Below, piece by piece: positions 1-10,970 of a stretch of 64,000 bases of DNA. Below the pieces are notes generated by a model. It saw only the letters and a list, made by a program, of their open reading frames with translations, made no database searches and was not told the origin of the DNA. Made by a program: the position numbers and the translations under genes. Source of the DNA: Doryteuthis pealeii (taxonomy: Eukaryota; Mollusca; Cephalopoda; Myopsida; Loliginidae); NCBI GenBank assembly GCA_023376005.1, contig CM042157.1:88084666-88148665 (forward strand). The letters are read 5' to 3'. Position 1 is the stretch's first letter. Each line of letters opens with the position of its first letter.

Positions 1-60
1 CAGAGAGACAGAGATACGGAGAGAGACAGAGACAGCAACCGAGAGACAAAGAGAAGGGGG
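1..60. repeat. Degenerate (GACAGA)n purine tract
   Basis: Imperfect GAGACAGA-type simple repeat running off the left edge of the window. From about 61 to 540 I see no gene or recognised repeat. Confidence 0.8.
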
Positions 61-617
61 TGGACACTTGAGTAATTTTTACTGGATAAAAGTTAGCCTT
101 CATTACATCACATTCCCCGGGGGTAAAATGTAATTTCATATCATCATCGCAAATGACCCGTAGGTCTTAAAATCTTCCACTTCTGCTTCGACCCCGAAGA
201 AAAAAACGGGAATAAATATCCGATGATCCTGGTTAATGAAGCTTTCTTTGTCTGACATTAAAGGACCAGTTATTGTTGCTATTTCCTTCTCTTCTCATCA
301 CACATCGTAATCATACGTCACTTACGCAAATGTCTCTCGAGAAATTATCAGTATTGGTGTAAGTTCGAAGTAAAACGGCCAACTGTTACGTAGCTAATTT
401 CATTGGAAATTGCATCATTGTCTAAGTTTGAATATTTCAAATATATTGCGCTCACAAAAACATTATAACTCATGTAGTGCAATAGTTAACTAGGCTAGTA
501 GATTATTGATGATCAAGCAGGTGGGGTCAACCACGGTGCGTGTGATGCCAAACACCCTGCACTGTCAAACATTTCCTCATGGGGTGTGGAGTTTTCTTTT
601 CAATTAGAAAGTAATAT

Positions 618-1142
618 TGTTACATAATTATTGGATCCCTAATGCTTTTATAAGGTATTGTAGAAATCATAATGGCGATTAGTACAGCTGATGGCCTTGA
701 GAGTGAGTGATGGCGCTTGACCTCCCTCTCACCCCGCCTGGCGGGGATGGATCGTGAGAACCGGAAGGCAATAGAAGGCCCTCTTCCGGTTTAAGGATAT
801 AGTCAGTTTTAAGTCAGTTAAGTCGAGCTAGCAACATGTAAGCCTCATCTGCGCAGATTGTCTGGGTTGGGGATTTGGAATAAAGTAACATCAACGTAAA
901 TCGAAGTCTTGTGTTTATTACCTAAAAACTAACAATGACACAGGGCTTCTGATAAGGAGTGATCCCCAACAGAAACCAGACCCGAAGTCCCCAAGAAACA
1001 CCATGACAAGACCAGACCAAGATGTTAGATGATAGACAATCAGAAGCAAAGCCGACCAGAAGAATAGACGACCAGAGTAAGAAGTAAGAAAGGGTATACG
1101 TTATGTGCTGATTGGGTAACGTGAAAACCCCAGTATATAACA
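618..1142 (+). mobile_element. Solo LTR, family LTR-1
   Basis: A 525-bp unit beginning TGTTA and ending TAACA (5-bp inverted ends, canonical TG...CA), flanked on both sides by ATAT, which reads as a 4-bp target-site duplication. An AATAAA poly(A) signal lies near 880 on the plus strand. Two further copies occur at about 20957-21312 (+, truncated) and 21940-22437 (-). No internal retroviral-type coding region adjoins it, so it is a solo LTR left by recombination. The superfamily is not certain; the short ends and 4-bp duplication are compatible with copia or gypsy. Sequence on both sides (ACATTTCCTCATGG near 572 and 1299) is similar, suggesting the LTR landed in an already duplicated LINE fragment. 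Confidence 0.65.
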
Positions 1143-1306
1143 ATATTTCAACACAAATAATATGAAAGATCTATTCGAGAATATTAATACGGATGCCATT
1201 TTATCCTTGTTCAGAAGAAATAGAAATATATCGAAAGTTATGAATCAGATATTAAAATAAATCCACAAAATACATCTAGAAAATCTGAACTGTCAGACAT
1301 TTCCTC

Positions 1307-1600
1307 ATGGGTGTGGAGATTTCTATTCGTATAAGAGGGGATATGATTGAAGTCTACAGATATACACATGGTTTTTATTCAACGAACTCTGACCTACTAA
1401 ACATTGCTCAAAATGTCAATACCAGGGGTCATAAATTAAAACTCCTTAAAAAATTTTGTAAAGCAAATGCAAGACAAAATTATTTTAGCAACAGAATGGT
1501 GAATACATGGAATAAACTACCTTCATCAATAGTGAATGTCCCATCTCTAAACTCCTTCAAGGTAGATAATCTGTGGAATGATTATAAATATTCTGTGTAA
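1307..1600 (+). pseudogene. C-terminal tail of a jockey/CR1-type LINE reverse transcriptase protein
   Basis: A 97-codon open frame ending in a stop at 1600. It carries the signature tail of jockey/CR1-group LINE ORF2: an RGDMIEVY motif near the start, TRGHKLKLLKK in the middle, then NYFSNRMVNTWNKLP and a final SLNSFK. In intact elements this lies downstream of the reverse transcriptase and is not catalytic by itself. The RT core and endonuclease are absent, so this is a 5'-truncated dead insertion. Family assignment rests on remembered motif order, not on a search. Confidence 0.8.
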
Positions 1601-1682
1601 TTAAAATGAATGTTTATAAGGAAGAGCTGACAGGTCTCAGACCTAATATACAAGCTGAAAGGATATTATTATTATTATTTAC

Positions 1683-2265
1683 TCCTTTTGAGTTTTCACA
1701 TCAGTGTTAGCTGATGGTCTTTCACTGGAGTCTGAGTGACAGCAAGTCTCCTCAGGTCTCCATGACTCTTCTGAGTATTCTGGCAGATTACAGCAGTGCA
1801 GTGTTCTGAATGGTTTCAATCCTTCCTTTGATATCCAAACTTTCCAAACCCTTTTCTAATTCTTTTGCGACCGTTCCAAGGGCACCAACCACAATTGGTA
1901 TCAATTTCACTTTCATGTTCCATAACTTTTTCAGTTCTCTGGCAAGGTCCAGATATTTGTCCACTTTTTCATTTTCCTTTAGATTCACCCTGTGATCTGC
2001 TGGCACTGCAAAATCCACCAGTTGACAAGTTCTTTATTTTTTGTTTATCAACACTAGGTCTGGTCTTCTTGCTGGGATAAGGTGATCCGTTTTTATCTCA
2101 AAGTCCCAGAGAATTTTATGCGTTTCGTTCTCAAGAACAGATTCTGGTTTATGCATATACCATTTTGTTGTATGGTCAAAATTTAATTTTTTGCATAATT
2201 CCCAGTGGATCACCTTCCCAACCCACTCGTGTCTAGTTTTGTATTCTCATTGTGCTAGTTTGCTA
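1683..2265 (-). pseudogene. 3' end of an REL-type LINE (restriction-like endonuclease)
   Basis: On the minus strand the frame reads KWYMHKPES, LENETHKILWDFEIKTDH, ARRPDLVLINK, then after a frameshift VDFAVPADHR, DKYLDLARELKKLWNMK and PIVVGALGTVAK. The ARRPD followed about 14 residues later by D is the PD-X(12-14)-D signature of the restriction-like endonuclease that ends LINEs of the R2/R4/NeSL group; upstream WVGKVIHWELCKK fits the same protein. Intact relatives occur at 62211-62633 (+) and fragments at 53190-53830, 53850-54057 and 61340-62036. The copy has at least one frameshift and no reverse transcriptase, and is bounded by (ATT)n on both sides, the usual 3' tail of this family here. Confidence 0.8.

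Positions 2266-2271
<6 letters not shown>

Positions 2272-2315
<44 letters not shown>
2272..2315. repeat. (ATT)n microsatellite
   Basis: About 14 uninterrupted ATT units at the 5' border of the REL LINE fragment. The next 330 bases are AT-rich with no recognised feature. Confidence 0.9.
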
Positions 2316-2316
<1 letters not shown>

Positions 2317-2649
2317 GAAATGTTGATATAAACATACAAGAATGCGATTCATTTATCTCTAGAAATAAAATAATCCTAGATGGGTTGACATGCCGTTAAA
2401 ATCAATCAATCAATCTTTTATTATCATCATTATTATTACAAGCAAGAATATGCGCCCTCCAACCTTAATTGTTTAGTTTTAATGTAATGAAATATATTAA
2501 TTTAAAAAAACTTACGAAATAAAATAAGATCTAAAAAGATTACACATATTTCAATTATATTTTTAATTGGTTTCTTCATAAAATCATTCATAAGATTGAT
2601 TTTAATACGTTGGAGAATAAAACAATAATATTAGAAACCTATAAAGTAA

Positions 2650-2880
2650 AAGTCGTCGGGACGGCCTAATGTCGGTATTAGCCAATCAGCGAGTAAGTCT
2701 AACCCCTTTTCACTCGCTCTAGACCAAGGAGATTATTTTAGCATCTGAGGTGGAGCGCCCTACCCACCATCAGTTCCTCACTTTACCGCACAGATCCCTG
2801 TGCTATACATACGCTGAGTTGGCGAGAGCCGGTATCGAACCAGGAACCTTGTGATTCCTAGCCGAACGCTCTATAACACC
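2650..2880 (-). mobile_element. tRNA-headed SINE, family B
   Basis: The minus strand begins with a tRNA-like head (AGAGCGTTCGGCTAGGAATC, then box-B-like GGTTCGATACCGG) and continues into a roughly 170-bp body ending near GGCCGTCCCGACGACTTTT. A plus-strand copy at 10715-10970 aligns over its whole length. The head shows tRNA descent with Pol III boxes A and B, but the anticodon arm is degenerate, so it is not a tRNA gene. Confidence 0.75.
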
Positions 2881-3057
2881 ATGCAATTATTCATTAAACC
2901 ATGTTTTTTTAAAAGCCGGTATGCAAATTAACCAAACCCTATATTATGTAAACCTTTATTATTTTGTTTTTTATAAGACACATTGCATGATTTTAAACGC
3001 ACAAACGTTATCAGATCAAAAGATAAAGATGCGTAGGAGTATCTATGAATATAAAGG

Positions 3058-3489
3058 CCTGAGGGTTCGAGCCGACAGGTGAGTCAGACAGAAGCCTCGG
3101 ACAGGAAACAAGAAGAGTGACCGGCGCCACGGTCCATCACTGCCAACGGGCAGTGAGGTTCGTCCACCCTTCCACATCACTATCGCCAGTCATCCCAACA
3201 GTAGTAGTAGTCATCGTCAACCCTCGGGCATTTTCCATGGTAAACACTCGGTGCCGTCTTCGCCAGCCACCGGCATTTTCATTGTGAAGCTATACGCTCC
3301 TCACCTACCTACACACCGAAGAGAAATAAAGAAGGGTCCTATTTTTGTATATACGTATCTGTTGTTTATTGAAGTCCAGTAGTCGGTAGTAGCCGACTAC
3401 TACATACTTCTCTACGTGACCATATATACCCGCAACGTATACAGATACGCGATTTAGCAGCGTGAATTTGAATAAGCCACTATATAACA
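3058..3489 (+). mobile_element. LTR-like repeat, family LTR-2
   Basis: This block aligns with 11690-12068: both share a CAGTAGTAG-rich stretch, GTCAACCCT(C/T)GGGCA, a GAAATAAAG poly(A)-like signal, then a GATTTAGCA(A/G)CGTGAA segment and a common right end CTATATAACA. The poly(A) signal followed by TATAACA is what an LTR end looks like, but I could not fix the left end or find a target duplication. Confidence 0.4.
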
Positions 3490-3499
3490 GGAGCTCTGA

Positions 3500-3640
3500 A
3501 ATTTGTTTTGACTAACTGCGAGAGAGCACCTTTGGTTTGAATTCAGATTTTCATTCTCCTCGACCAGTTGCCATACAAGGTTAAAGATCCCAGTCTGCCC
3601 TACTCTTACCCATAGCTGGAAGGAGAATAGATTGGCTGAA
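3500..3640 (-). mobile_element. SINE-A fragment
   Basis: Matches the 3' half of SINE-A in reverse (segment with TTCCTTCTCCT, CCAGTTGCC, AAGGTTAAAGA and TACCCATAGCTGGA). The tRNA head is missing. Confidence 0.7.
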
Positions 3641-3734
3641 TGTTTTATTTGCACGAGGTGTAAATCATCGTAAAAGAATTAAACCCTTGTACTCAGAATG
3701 AGATTGCTATAATAAATTTAGAGATTATTGAAGG

Positions 3735-3930
3735 AGGAGGAATGTAGTTTTGACTAATGAGAAGTGAGCCCCTTTGGTTTGAATTCAGATTTTCCTTCTC
3801 CTCGACCAGTTGCCATACCAAGGTTAAAGAGCTGCGTTTGCCTTACGATTTACCCATAGTTGAAGGAAGAACAGTTCGATTAATGATATTTGAAATGCAG
3901 ACAGCCGCGTCCAGGATTTGAACACATAAC
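3735..3930 (-). mobile_element. SINE-A fragment
   Basis: A second reversed SINE-A piece, including the box-B-derived CCAGGATTTGAAC near 3912, diverged from the consensus. It repeats the neighbour at 3500-3640. From 3960 to 4425 I see only AT-rich sequence. Confidence 0.7.
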
Positions 3931-4424
3931 AGGCCGATTATATTTTAACTCATTCTGGGTCGCTTATAAACTTGACGCAGAAAGGAAGTTAGCTTTAAAA
4001 ATTTAACAGAAAATAATAAAATAATACCGCTAGAATTTATTAGTCATTATTTTAATTTAATTTTAATTCTTTTCAAAATTAAAATACGTTATTTATACTT
4101 TGTTTTTCACTAATCTACGAATTATAAACGGCTGTGATTTACCTTGTTTTTATGCTTTTCAATCACGTATACGGTCTGTTTTGCCTAAGACGCTAGTTTG
4201 GTAAAATTACTAACGCATAACTTTTTGCATTTAAATATTGATTTTTTTAAGTTTTTCGCGATAATTTGTTTGCAAAAATGGTTAATCTTTTCATATTACA
4301 TTTCTGAAGAAAAAAAAAAAGAAAACAGTTTGTGTATTTTTGTATACTTTTAACATTTTCCAGCCTAAACCTACAGATTGACTATCAGGCCAATCGGCCT
4401 GTTATTTTTTGCCTCTTAATGTAT

Positions 4425-5150
4425 CATGTGGGGCCGTATAATATTAGTAGGCCGTGTGTGTACCCATACCCTATATCTTCGTATATTGTCGATTGTAGTG
4501 AGTATACCTGTGGTCGTATACTCAAATATCTGTTGATTCTCTGCCATCTTCTATTTTGTCTGATTCTAATCTGGTTTCTTCTGGATCTGAGATTCTTCCT
4601 GACTTGATACTGAGATATCCTGTGTTGCGACTTTCTTCTTTAGAGCTCATATATTATTTCAAATGGATCCCAGATCAATTCAAACACGCGGAGATTTGGC
4701 TATTGGGACAAGAGACACCATGCCCGTCTGATTGTTCTTGCTATTTTCACACAGCCCATACTGGCGAACCGGAAGAGGTGGTCAACACAGAGTTAAAAAG
4801 TGTCAATCTTTCCTATGTTTTCCCACAAAACAATTAGTTTTGAATCTAAGCTACACTTACCGTTCACACTCAGTAGGATACCTATCATTTATGTAACATA
4901 TGGTTTCTAGTAGGGCTATTTGATAATAATAATTTTCACAACATATCTAATTGACCCATAAATGGTATCCTAATAGATAATACCACTCTAGGTCAGAGTA
5001 GGCTCGTGAGTATTTATTCGAGTATTTCTTAGATAGAATATGACTGAGAATCAACAGATAGAAGCGACTACTATATGATATAAGATGAGTATACAACCAC
5101 GGGTATGCTCACCACAATCAACAATATACGAAGATATAAGGTACGGCTAT
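4425..5150. repeat. Long inverted repeat, unknown family
   Basis: Sequence at about 4440-4545 (TATATCTTCGTATATTGTCG, GAGTATACCTGTGGT, ATCTGTTGATTCT) reappears inverted at about 5050-5150. The arms are near 100 bp and enclose about 500 bp with no recognisable protein. It may be a foldback DNA transposon or two opposite copies of one short element; no target duplication was found. Confidence 0.5.
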
Positions 5151-5162
5151 ACAACACATATA

Positions 5163-5451
5163 GAAAGCGCGTGGTGTAATGGCTAAAGTCATAGGAAATG
5201 GACTCGTCGCCCCGAGTTCAAATCCTGGACATGGTAACTGCATTTCACTTAGCGCTAATACCCTTGGGAAAGGTATGAATTCTACTCTCCCTCCAGCTAT
5301 GGGTAAATAGTAGGGCAGACTGGGCTCTTTAACGTTGGTTAGGCAACCGGTCTAGGAGAAGGAAAACTCTGAATTCAAACCTGTTGAACTCCGCTTAAGA
5401 AATTGACCTTGTGTCGCATCCTGCTCGTGCGGAGGGGTTGGTAAATATATA
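5163..5451 (+). mobile_element. SINE-A, full length, tRNA-derived
   Basis: One of the best copies of the commonest SINE here (about 285 bp). It opens with a tRNA-like head: box A TGGTGTAATGG and box B GAGTTCAAATCC spaced as in a Pol III type 2 promoter. A conserved body follows (TTTCACTTAGCGCTAATACC; CTCCAGCTATGGGTAAATAG), ending GGAGGGGTTGGTAAATATAT. Near-identical 13-bp flanks (TACAACACATATA and TACAATACATATA) are a target-site duplication, which proves insertion by retrotransposition. Confidence 0.88.
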
Positions 5452-5899
5452 TACAATACATATAATGTGTTTAACTAATTTTACTCGTCTTTTATTTTTA
5501 AAAAAATAAATAAGCAGACTCAAGGGTTTAAATACATTTAAATACTGCTGTATATATGTATGAATATTGTTTTTTACTACATTTATGTACGCACGGACTT
5601 TTGGGTTCTGTGTTTTGTTTAATTGCTGATTTCATCTTAACAATTTGGGAAACTGATCAGAATTTTGTTTAGACAGTCAAGTACGTGCAATTTCATATTG
5701 GAAATCGAAACTCAATTAACGCTTGATTGAATCACGTATCGAACTCGGCAAGAACGTCGGTCGAATTCGTTGATAACAAAAACGGTAATACAAAACTACA
5801 ATAGAATTATTTTATTCAAAAAGATTATAAAACTGAAAGCCTAAATAACAGTAATAACAGTTATTTAAAATTTCTGGATAGATTTTAGTTTGGTGGATC

Positions 5900-6290
5900 T
5901 ATCCAGGGGAATAGGTTAACTATGGCTAATCTATACATATATAAAGGTCAGTTGTGTGTATGTGTATGTCCGGAGGAAACGTCGAAAATAAAACAATTAA
6001 CGACAAAAGTAAATAAAGTATTATTAGCGTTGTTCGGACAATTGTCTCCATCTTCTTTGTTATTTGTACAACGTTTCGGCCGATATACCCTCCGGCCTTC
6101 TTCAGGTATTTCTTGTCGGACTCGGGAACGTTCTCGGACTCGGGAACCTTCTTTTCGAACTCGGGAACTTTCTTGTCGTATTCGGAAGCCATCACGGAAC
6201 TTTGAACCTAACCCTTTATTTATTCCACGGGGGTATCCTGTTCTCATTCCGCTAACCATAGCTGGGGGGTAGGAGTTGTGCTAATTAATT
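5900..6290 (-). mobile_element. PLE-type terminal fragment with hammerhead-like core and minirepeats
   Basis: Related to 37720-38000. Read on the minus strand it has three imperfect copies of a short minirepeat (core TTCCCGAGT) and then a hammerhead-like fold. Open frames across it have no recognisable domain. The next 600 bases (6300-6890) hold nothing I recognise. Confidence 0.5.
6066..6110 (-). ncRNA. Hammerhead-like ribozyme, degenerate
   Basis: Minus strand: CTGAAGA, one extra A, stem II GGCCG/CGGCC, then GAAA. Stem III is short and stem I is not convincingly paired, so this copy is probably inactive. Confidence 0.5.
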
Positions 6291-7019
6291 GATAAAGTAA
6301 ATATATATATACACATTAAATATCACCAGGGCTTGGTTTTTGAGCAAAAATAATAGATATTTGATTTATATTCGTGAAGATAATTAACAAATGAAATTTA
6401 AATGATAACAGCATGGATATTTTTTCATTTAATATTTTAGATAGTAGACATTAACATTTATTTTAAGAGTAACTGGATCAATGCAAGGTCTATATTTTTT
6501 ACATAGGTATTTAAATGGGGCATCCCACGAGGATTCAACTTATGATTAATTAATAATGGATCTGCGGGACTATCTTTAAAAAATCCTGCTCCACCCAGGC
6601 GACAAAAGGTAGCCGATGCTAATCTTATTATATTAGAGATTCCATGTCTGTCTGTAAGCGAAACTATGCCACTGATGACGTTACAATACGGTCAGTATTT
6701 TGCTTAAGTTTATCAATGATTTAATTTATACTCAAAATCATTAATATATAGAATTAATCTTATCTATTACCGAGTTAGATTTGATTCAAAACAGCCCATG
6801 CTGGAAAAAAATTCTTTCTAACTAGGGCAGGATAAAAGATTAGAACTCAGTGGACCATAGATAAGGAATTTGATTAAAGAATTAACACTAGACACTAACA
6901 GACAGGCATAAGCACCACCACTTTAATGAAAAAAATTCCACTAATCAAAAAGACGCTTGAAAGAAAAACGACACAAATATCACCCCGGGAGGCGGGGAGA
7001 AATGTATAAATGTAAACTG

Positions 7020-7140
7020 AATTTGGCCATTTGCCAGTCTTAATACAATAAAAACGTGGTCTGAAGAAGCTCGGTGGGCCCCAGATACCCACGAGTGGAA
7101 ATGTACCATAATCACGATACCCATGGTATTTAAGGCAGTT
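7020..7140 (+). mobile_element. PLE-type end fragment (family E)
   Basis: Matches the arms of the palindromes at 24427-24639 and 32580-32786: stem I box, hammerhead core, then GATACCCATGGTATTTAAGGC. It runs straight into a (CA)n(TA)n array, the same junction as its relatives. Confidence 0.65.
7056..7115 (+). ncRNA. Hammerhead ribozyme, family E
   Basis: GTGGT, CTGAAGA, long stem II (GCTCG...CGAG), GGAAA, short stem III, cleavage triplet ending ATA, then ATCAC, which pairs with GTGGT with one G-U. The stem II loop is longer than in its relatives. Confidence 0.6.
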
Positions 7141-7145
7141 TTATT

Positions 7146-7220
<75 letters not shown>

Positions 7221-7228
7221 TATATATT
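7141..7228. repeat. (CA)n followed by (TA)n
   Basis: About 14 CA units running into about 28 TA units; every YIYI/THTH open frame here is translated microsatellite. Confidence 0.95.
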
Positions 7229-7248
7229 GTGTATTTTGGCAGCAAATT

Positions 7249-7446
7249 ATTCTCAAGGCATGTGTTATTCTTTTCATTTTTTGTATAGATATTTTTTTCA
7301 GTCTTCTGGCTATCCTTTTTGAACCTGGATCGAGTTGATTCATGATATTTTTCATACTAATTTCCCGAGCGCTTTAGACTGTTTTGCCAGTCGTCTCCAT
7401 GGGGTTACGTAATTTGGTTTTTAGTTAATTTTTAGTTCTGTTATCT
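7249..7446 (-). repeat. Left inverted terminal repeat of PLE-1
   Basis: Reverse complement of 10020-10231: both contain the segments TATGAAAAATATCATGAATC and GCGCTCGGGAAAT, and an ATTAACTAAA edge facing the body. Penelope-like elements are often bordered by pseudo-LTRs in direct or inverted order; here they are inverted and enclose the RT/endonuclease region. Each arm carries a decayed hammerhead. Confidence 0.75.
7361..7405 (-). ncRNA. Decayed hammerhead in PLE-1 left repeat
   Basis: Minus strand: CCC stem I strand, a damaged core (TGGAGA where CTGANGA is expected), stem II GACTG/CAGTC, TAAA in place of GAAA, then AGCGCTC and GGG, which can pair with CCC. Architecture is preserved, catalytic bases are not. 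Confidence 0.4.
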
Positions 7447-7599
7447 CTGCTTTTATCAAATTTAGAGAGTCTATTATTTTTTCGAGATTTACTTAAATCC
7501 GAAGGAATCAAAAACCGATACAATCACAAACATCAAAACCCCCTACTAACCCCAAAACTAAAAACTGCCGCTAAACAACTACAAAATAACCCCGACATC

Positions 7600-9960
7600 A
7601 CCATCCGCATAGGTGATAAAACTAACATCTACATAATAATGAAAAAGATTGACTACAACAATAAAATCCAAAACATACTCAATGACAAAACAAAATTTTA
7701 AAAACTCACAAAAAATCCGTCAGACGATTTAAAAAAACAAATAAACAAAATCATCACTGCTAACAATCCAGAGATGGGCTCTCAAAAACTCCCCCAAATA
7801 ATCGGAGACTACAAACCAGGATACATTTATGGCAAAATAAAAACCCACAAACCAGGAAACCCCCCCCGACCAATAATCTCACAAATACCCACCCTACATA
7901 CCAAATAGCAAAAATAACAATAACATAATTCAACCATATATTCCCAACAATTACAGCATTAAATCAACCTACGACTTTATCCAAATACTACCCCACCCCC
8001 CGAATAACGACATAACCGCTTCCTTAGACGTCAACAATCTATTTACTAATGTTCCTGTATTGGAAACTATAAAAATAATAATCAACAACGTTACAACCAT
8101 ACATCACTACTCCCCACCTATAAACCAAACATCCTTGAAAAACTACTACTCAAATGCACCACAACAAGTCCCGTTCCACGACCCACTATGGAAATTATAC
8201 ATACAAACAGACGGTATCTCGATGGGTTCTCCACTTTGGCCGACAATATCTGAATACTACATGTCCCATATCGAGAATAAAATATTTAACAGCAAAATTA
8301 CAAAACCATACATATATACACGTTACGTTGATGACATCTTATTATAATGGAGATTGTGTGTTTTTCTGTCTGTAACCGAAACTATATTACTACTCAAGTC
8401 ACAATTCCCTTAGTTATTTATGTCAAATACTCCATGATTTCATTCTTTTAAACCTTCAGTTATTAATAAAAATTGTTTTACATTATTAATATTGTTGACC
8501 ATATCTACGTACTAATAACATGCAATTGTATTTATATATACAACAAAATAGCGGTTTACAGTGTGAATGGGAAGGCTAATTTGCATATTGATATTTAACA
8601 TTTTATTTTAATAAATATGTGCTTGGTATTATTGATTTCTAATTGTTTGGTTTTATCTTAAGAAATATAAACAAAAATCTCGTGGATAAATCTTAAAAGA
8701 AATTTATTTACAAGAAGAAATAACTGTAATATTATCCTTTACTTCCTATTTTAATTAAATTGTTAAATTAGGAAAATTTACCAATGAAAGAGGGGAGTAA
8801 TGGAAAATGATGGAAGAGTTAGTTTCAAAGCTGTTCTATTTTTCGATTATACCCCCTCTGTTGCAGGTCTTTTTATCTGCATTCTTAGTCAGTTTCATTA
8901 GCCTTTCTAATTTAATATGATATTTTATTACATTAGAACTTAAATACTTGCACCCGGAGGGTGCATATATTTGCTAGTTTTCATAACTGCACAATCCCCT
9001 GACGAACTCAAAAAATTAAAATGCACCCTTGAAAAAAACTCTGTACTAAAATTTACAATAGAACATAATATAAACAAAAAAATCCCCTTCCTAGACGTGC
9101 TTACCGATTCCAGTAACAAGGAATTCACCACATCAATATATAAAAACACAACCAGCCAAAACTCCTCATTACTTAATTACCATAGTGAATGCCCCTTAAA
9201 TATAAAATAGCCCTCATTAAAAATCTAATTCATAGAGCCTTCTACATTTCCTCATCCAAAAGAATATTTTATAAAGAACTTCTTAATATTAAACAAACCC
9301 TCGTAAATAATAACTTCCTAACAAACCCGTAGATCAACAAATAAAACTATACCTGTATACCATCCACAAAAATAACAATAACAACCCAACAACAATAATA
9401 AAAAATAAATCTATATTACCGAAATCAAATACACAAAAACTACAAATCCGACGAACATGTAATAATCAACATCATACATAGACACATCAAACCCGTCGAC
9501 CAACAACAGAAAATAAAACTAATTATTTACTACACCAAATTCAAAACATCAAACCTCCTCATTAAAAATAACACAAACTCTCCTAAAAATCCCCTCAGCC
9601 AAACGAACGTCGTAGTATATAGATTCATTTGCCCATTCCGAGAGTGCCTCTCAGAAAATAAACTATACACTAATAGCTACATTGGCCATACAACACAAAC
9701 CTGTCCCGCCGTCTCACATACCATCTCCCGACACAAGCTCCATAAAAACAACACTTAATTAAAAAACACCCAGAAAAAATCCACCTCCCCGAAATTAGAA
9801 AAATCTTAACGAAAATACTAAAATTATCTACAAAAATAATAATAAGAAACGCCTACAGATCCTAGAAGCCAATATGTATAAAAAATAAAAACCCTAACAT
9901 TAATAATAGCATTTAAAAGTCGGAGACAACGTATTAAATATCTTCAATAAATAACACTTA
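7600..9960 (+). pseudogene. PLE-1: Penelope-like reverse transcriptase plus GIY-YIG endonuclease, broken
   Basis: Conceptual translation shows, in order: GDYKPGYIYGKIKTHKPGNP (7789-7865), LDVNNLFTNVPV (about 8024-8060), DGISMGSPL (8211-8237), RYVDDI (8321-8336) with the YVDD catalytic aspartates, then after the Helitron FITAQSPDELKKL and KIPFLDVL, and finally the endonuclease VVYRFICPFRECLSE and SYIGHTTQT (about 9608-9700). RT followed by C-terminal GIY-YIG is diagnostic of Penelope-like elements; YIG is visible. Several frameshifts and in-frame stops (for example near 7905 and after 9750) make it dead. The 641-bp Helitron at 8337-8977 interrupts the RT active site. Inverted repeats at 7249-7446 and 10010-10231 bound it. 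Confidence 0.85.
8337..8977 (+). mobile_element. Non-autonomous Helitron (family H1) inside PLE-1
   Basis: Starts TCTTATTATAATGGAGATTG directly after an A and ends with hairpin GCACCC-GGA-GGGTGC, a short spacer and CTAG directly before a T: the 5'-TC, subterminal hairpin, CTRR-3' and A|T insertion of Helitrons, with no target duplication. Length 641 bp and no Rep/helicase, so it must be mobilised in trans. Removing it joins A8336 to T8978 and restores the PLE frame (D-I-F-I-T-A). Other copies: 30829-31454, 32280-32530 (damaged), 57269-57891. Confidence 0.92.
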
Positions 9961-10009
9961 CTTAACCCCCCCCCTCTTAAAAATAATAGACTCTCTGAAT
10001 TTTATAAAA

Positions 10010-10231
10010 GCATAGATAACAGAACTAAAAATTAACTAAAAACCAAATTACATAACCCCATGAATACGACTGGAGTAACAGTCGAAAGCGCTCGGGAAAT
10101 AAGTATGAAAAATATCATGAATCAACTCGATCCAGATTCAAAAAGGATAGACAGAAGACTGGAAAAAATATCCATACAAAAAATGAAAAAAGAATACTCC
10201 GTGTTGTTCAATAACACATGCCTTGAGAATA
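10010..10231 (+). repeat. Right inverted terminal repeat of PLE-1
   Basis: Inverted partner of 7249-7446, abutting (AT)n at 10228. The open frame over it (ISMKNIMNQLDPDSKR...) also appears inverted in the left arm and looks like repeat sequence rather than a domain. Confidence 0.75.
10056..10096 (+). ncRNA. Decayed hammerhead in PLE-1 right repeat
   Basis: CCCC, a broken core, stem II GACTG/CAGTC, intact GAAA, then AGCGCTC and GGG. The CTGANGA box is mutated, so it is probably inactive. Confidence 0.4.
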
Positions 10232-10267
10232 TATATATATATATATATATATAACGGGATTTCCTCT

Positions 10268-10322
<55 letters not shown>
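10228..10322. repeat. (AT)n then (CT)n microsatellite
   Basis: Short (AT)n abutting the PLE-1 right repeat, then a longer (CT)n tract. 10330-10710 holds no recognised feature. Confidence 0.95.
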
Positions 10323-10327
<5 letters not shown>

Positions 10328-10714
10328 CTCGTTTGACGGTTGTTTCCATAACTGTCTTGGTGATTGGACGGATAACATAAAACAAAGGATAATGTTGTCT
10401 TGTGTTCTTTTCTCTCCAGTTAAGAAGTAGCCTCACCGACACAGCGATATACCGCTAACAACACGACAGACATTCATTCGCAACATACATTTATATTTCT
10501 GGTTATACAACATACACATTCATTTGTTGTCGTTACCCCACAACATCTCCCCATTTCGGGATGGTGATTACCCTACATCAGAATAGAAATTTCTACTCAA
10601 TCCTAATTGATTTGCGAGACGAACCGGTTAAATATTACATCTCGACGAGGTGCCCATATTAGTAAATATCTATGCAGCGCAAATTACACTGGTTTACAAA
10701 GAAATTTCCCGTGT

Positions 10715-10970
10715 GGCCGGGTTTGCTCAGTCGGTAGAGCGTTCGGCTAGAAATCACAACGTTCCTAGTTCGATACCGGTCCTCGCCAACTCAGCGTATG
10801 AGTAGCACAGGGATCTATGCGGTAAAATAAGGAGCTGATGGTACGTGTGGCGTTCCACCTCAGATGCTAAAAAAACAATCTCCTTGGTCTAGCGCTAATG
10901 AAAAGGGGATAGACTCCCTCGCTGAATGGCTGATACCGACTTTAAGCCGCCCCGTCGACTTTACTTTTTA
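10715..10970 (+). mobile_element. tRNA-headed SINE, family B
   Basis: Begins GCCGGGTTTGCTCAGTCGG-TAGAGC (box A) with box B AGTTCGATACC; same body as 2650-2880 inverted, ending CGCCCCGTCGACTTTACTTTT. The degenerate anticodon arm rules out a working tRNA. The following 700 bases (10980-11690) are AT-rich with no feature I can name. Confidence 0.8.

Noticed and set aside
5922..6272. Frame with SRTREPS repeats
   Set aside because: The repetition follows the DNA minirepeats in a PLE-type fragment and is equally open in several frames and on the other strand.
7123..7338. Open frames rich in YIYI, THTH or CVCV here and at many other sites
   Set aside because: They are translations of (AT)n, (CA)n and (GT)n with no conserved domain.
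10729..10790. tRNA gene
   Set aside because: Boxes A and B are present but the cloverleaf and anticodon arm do not close, and the same head starts other SINE-B copies.
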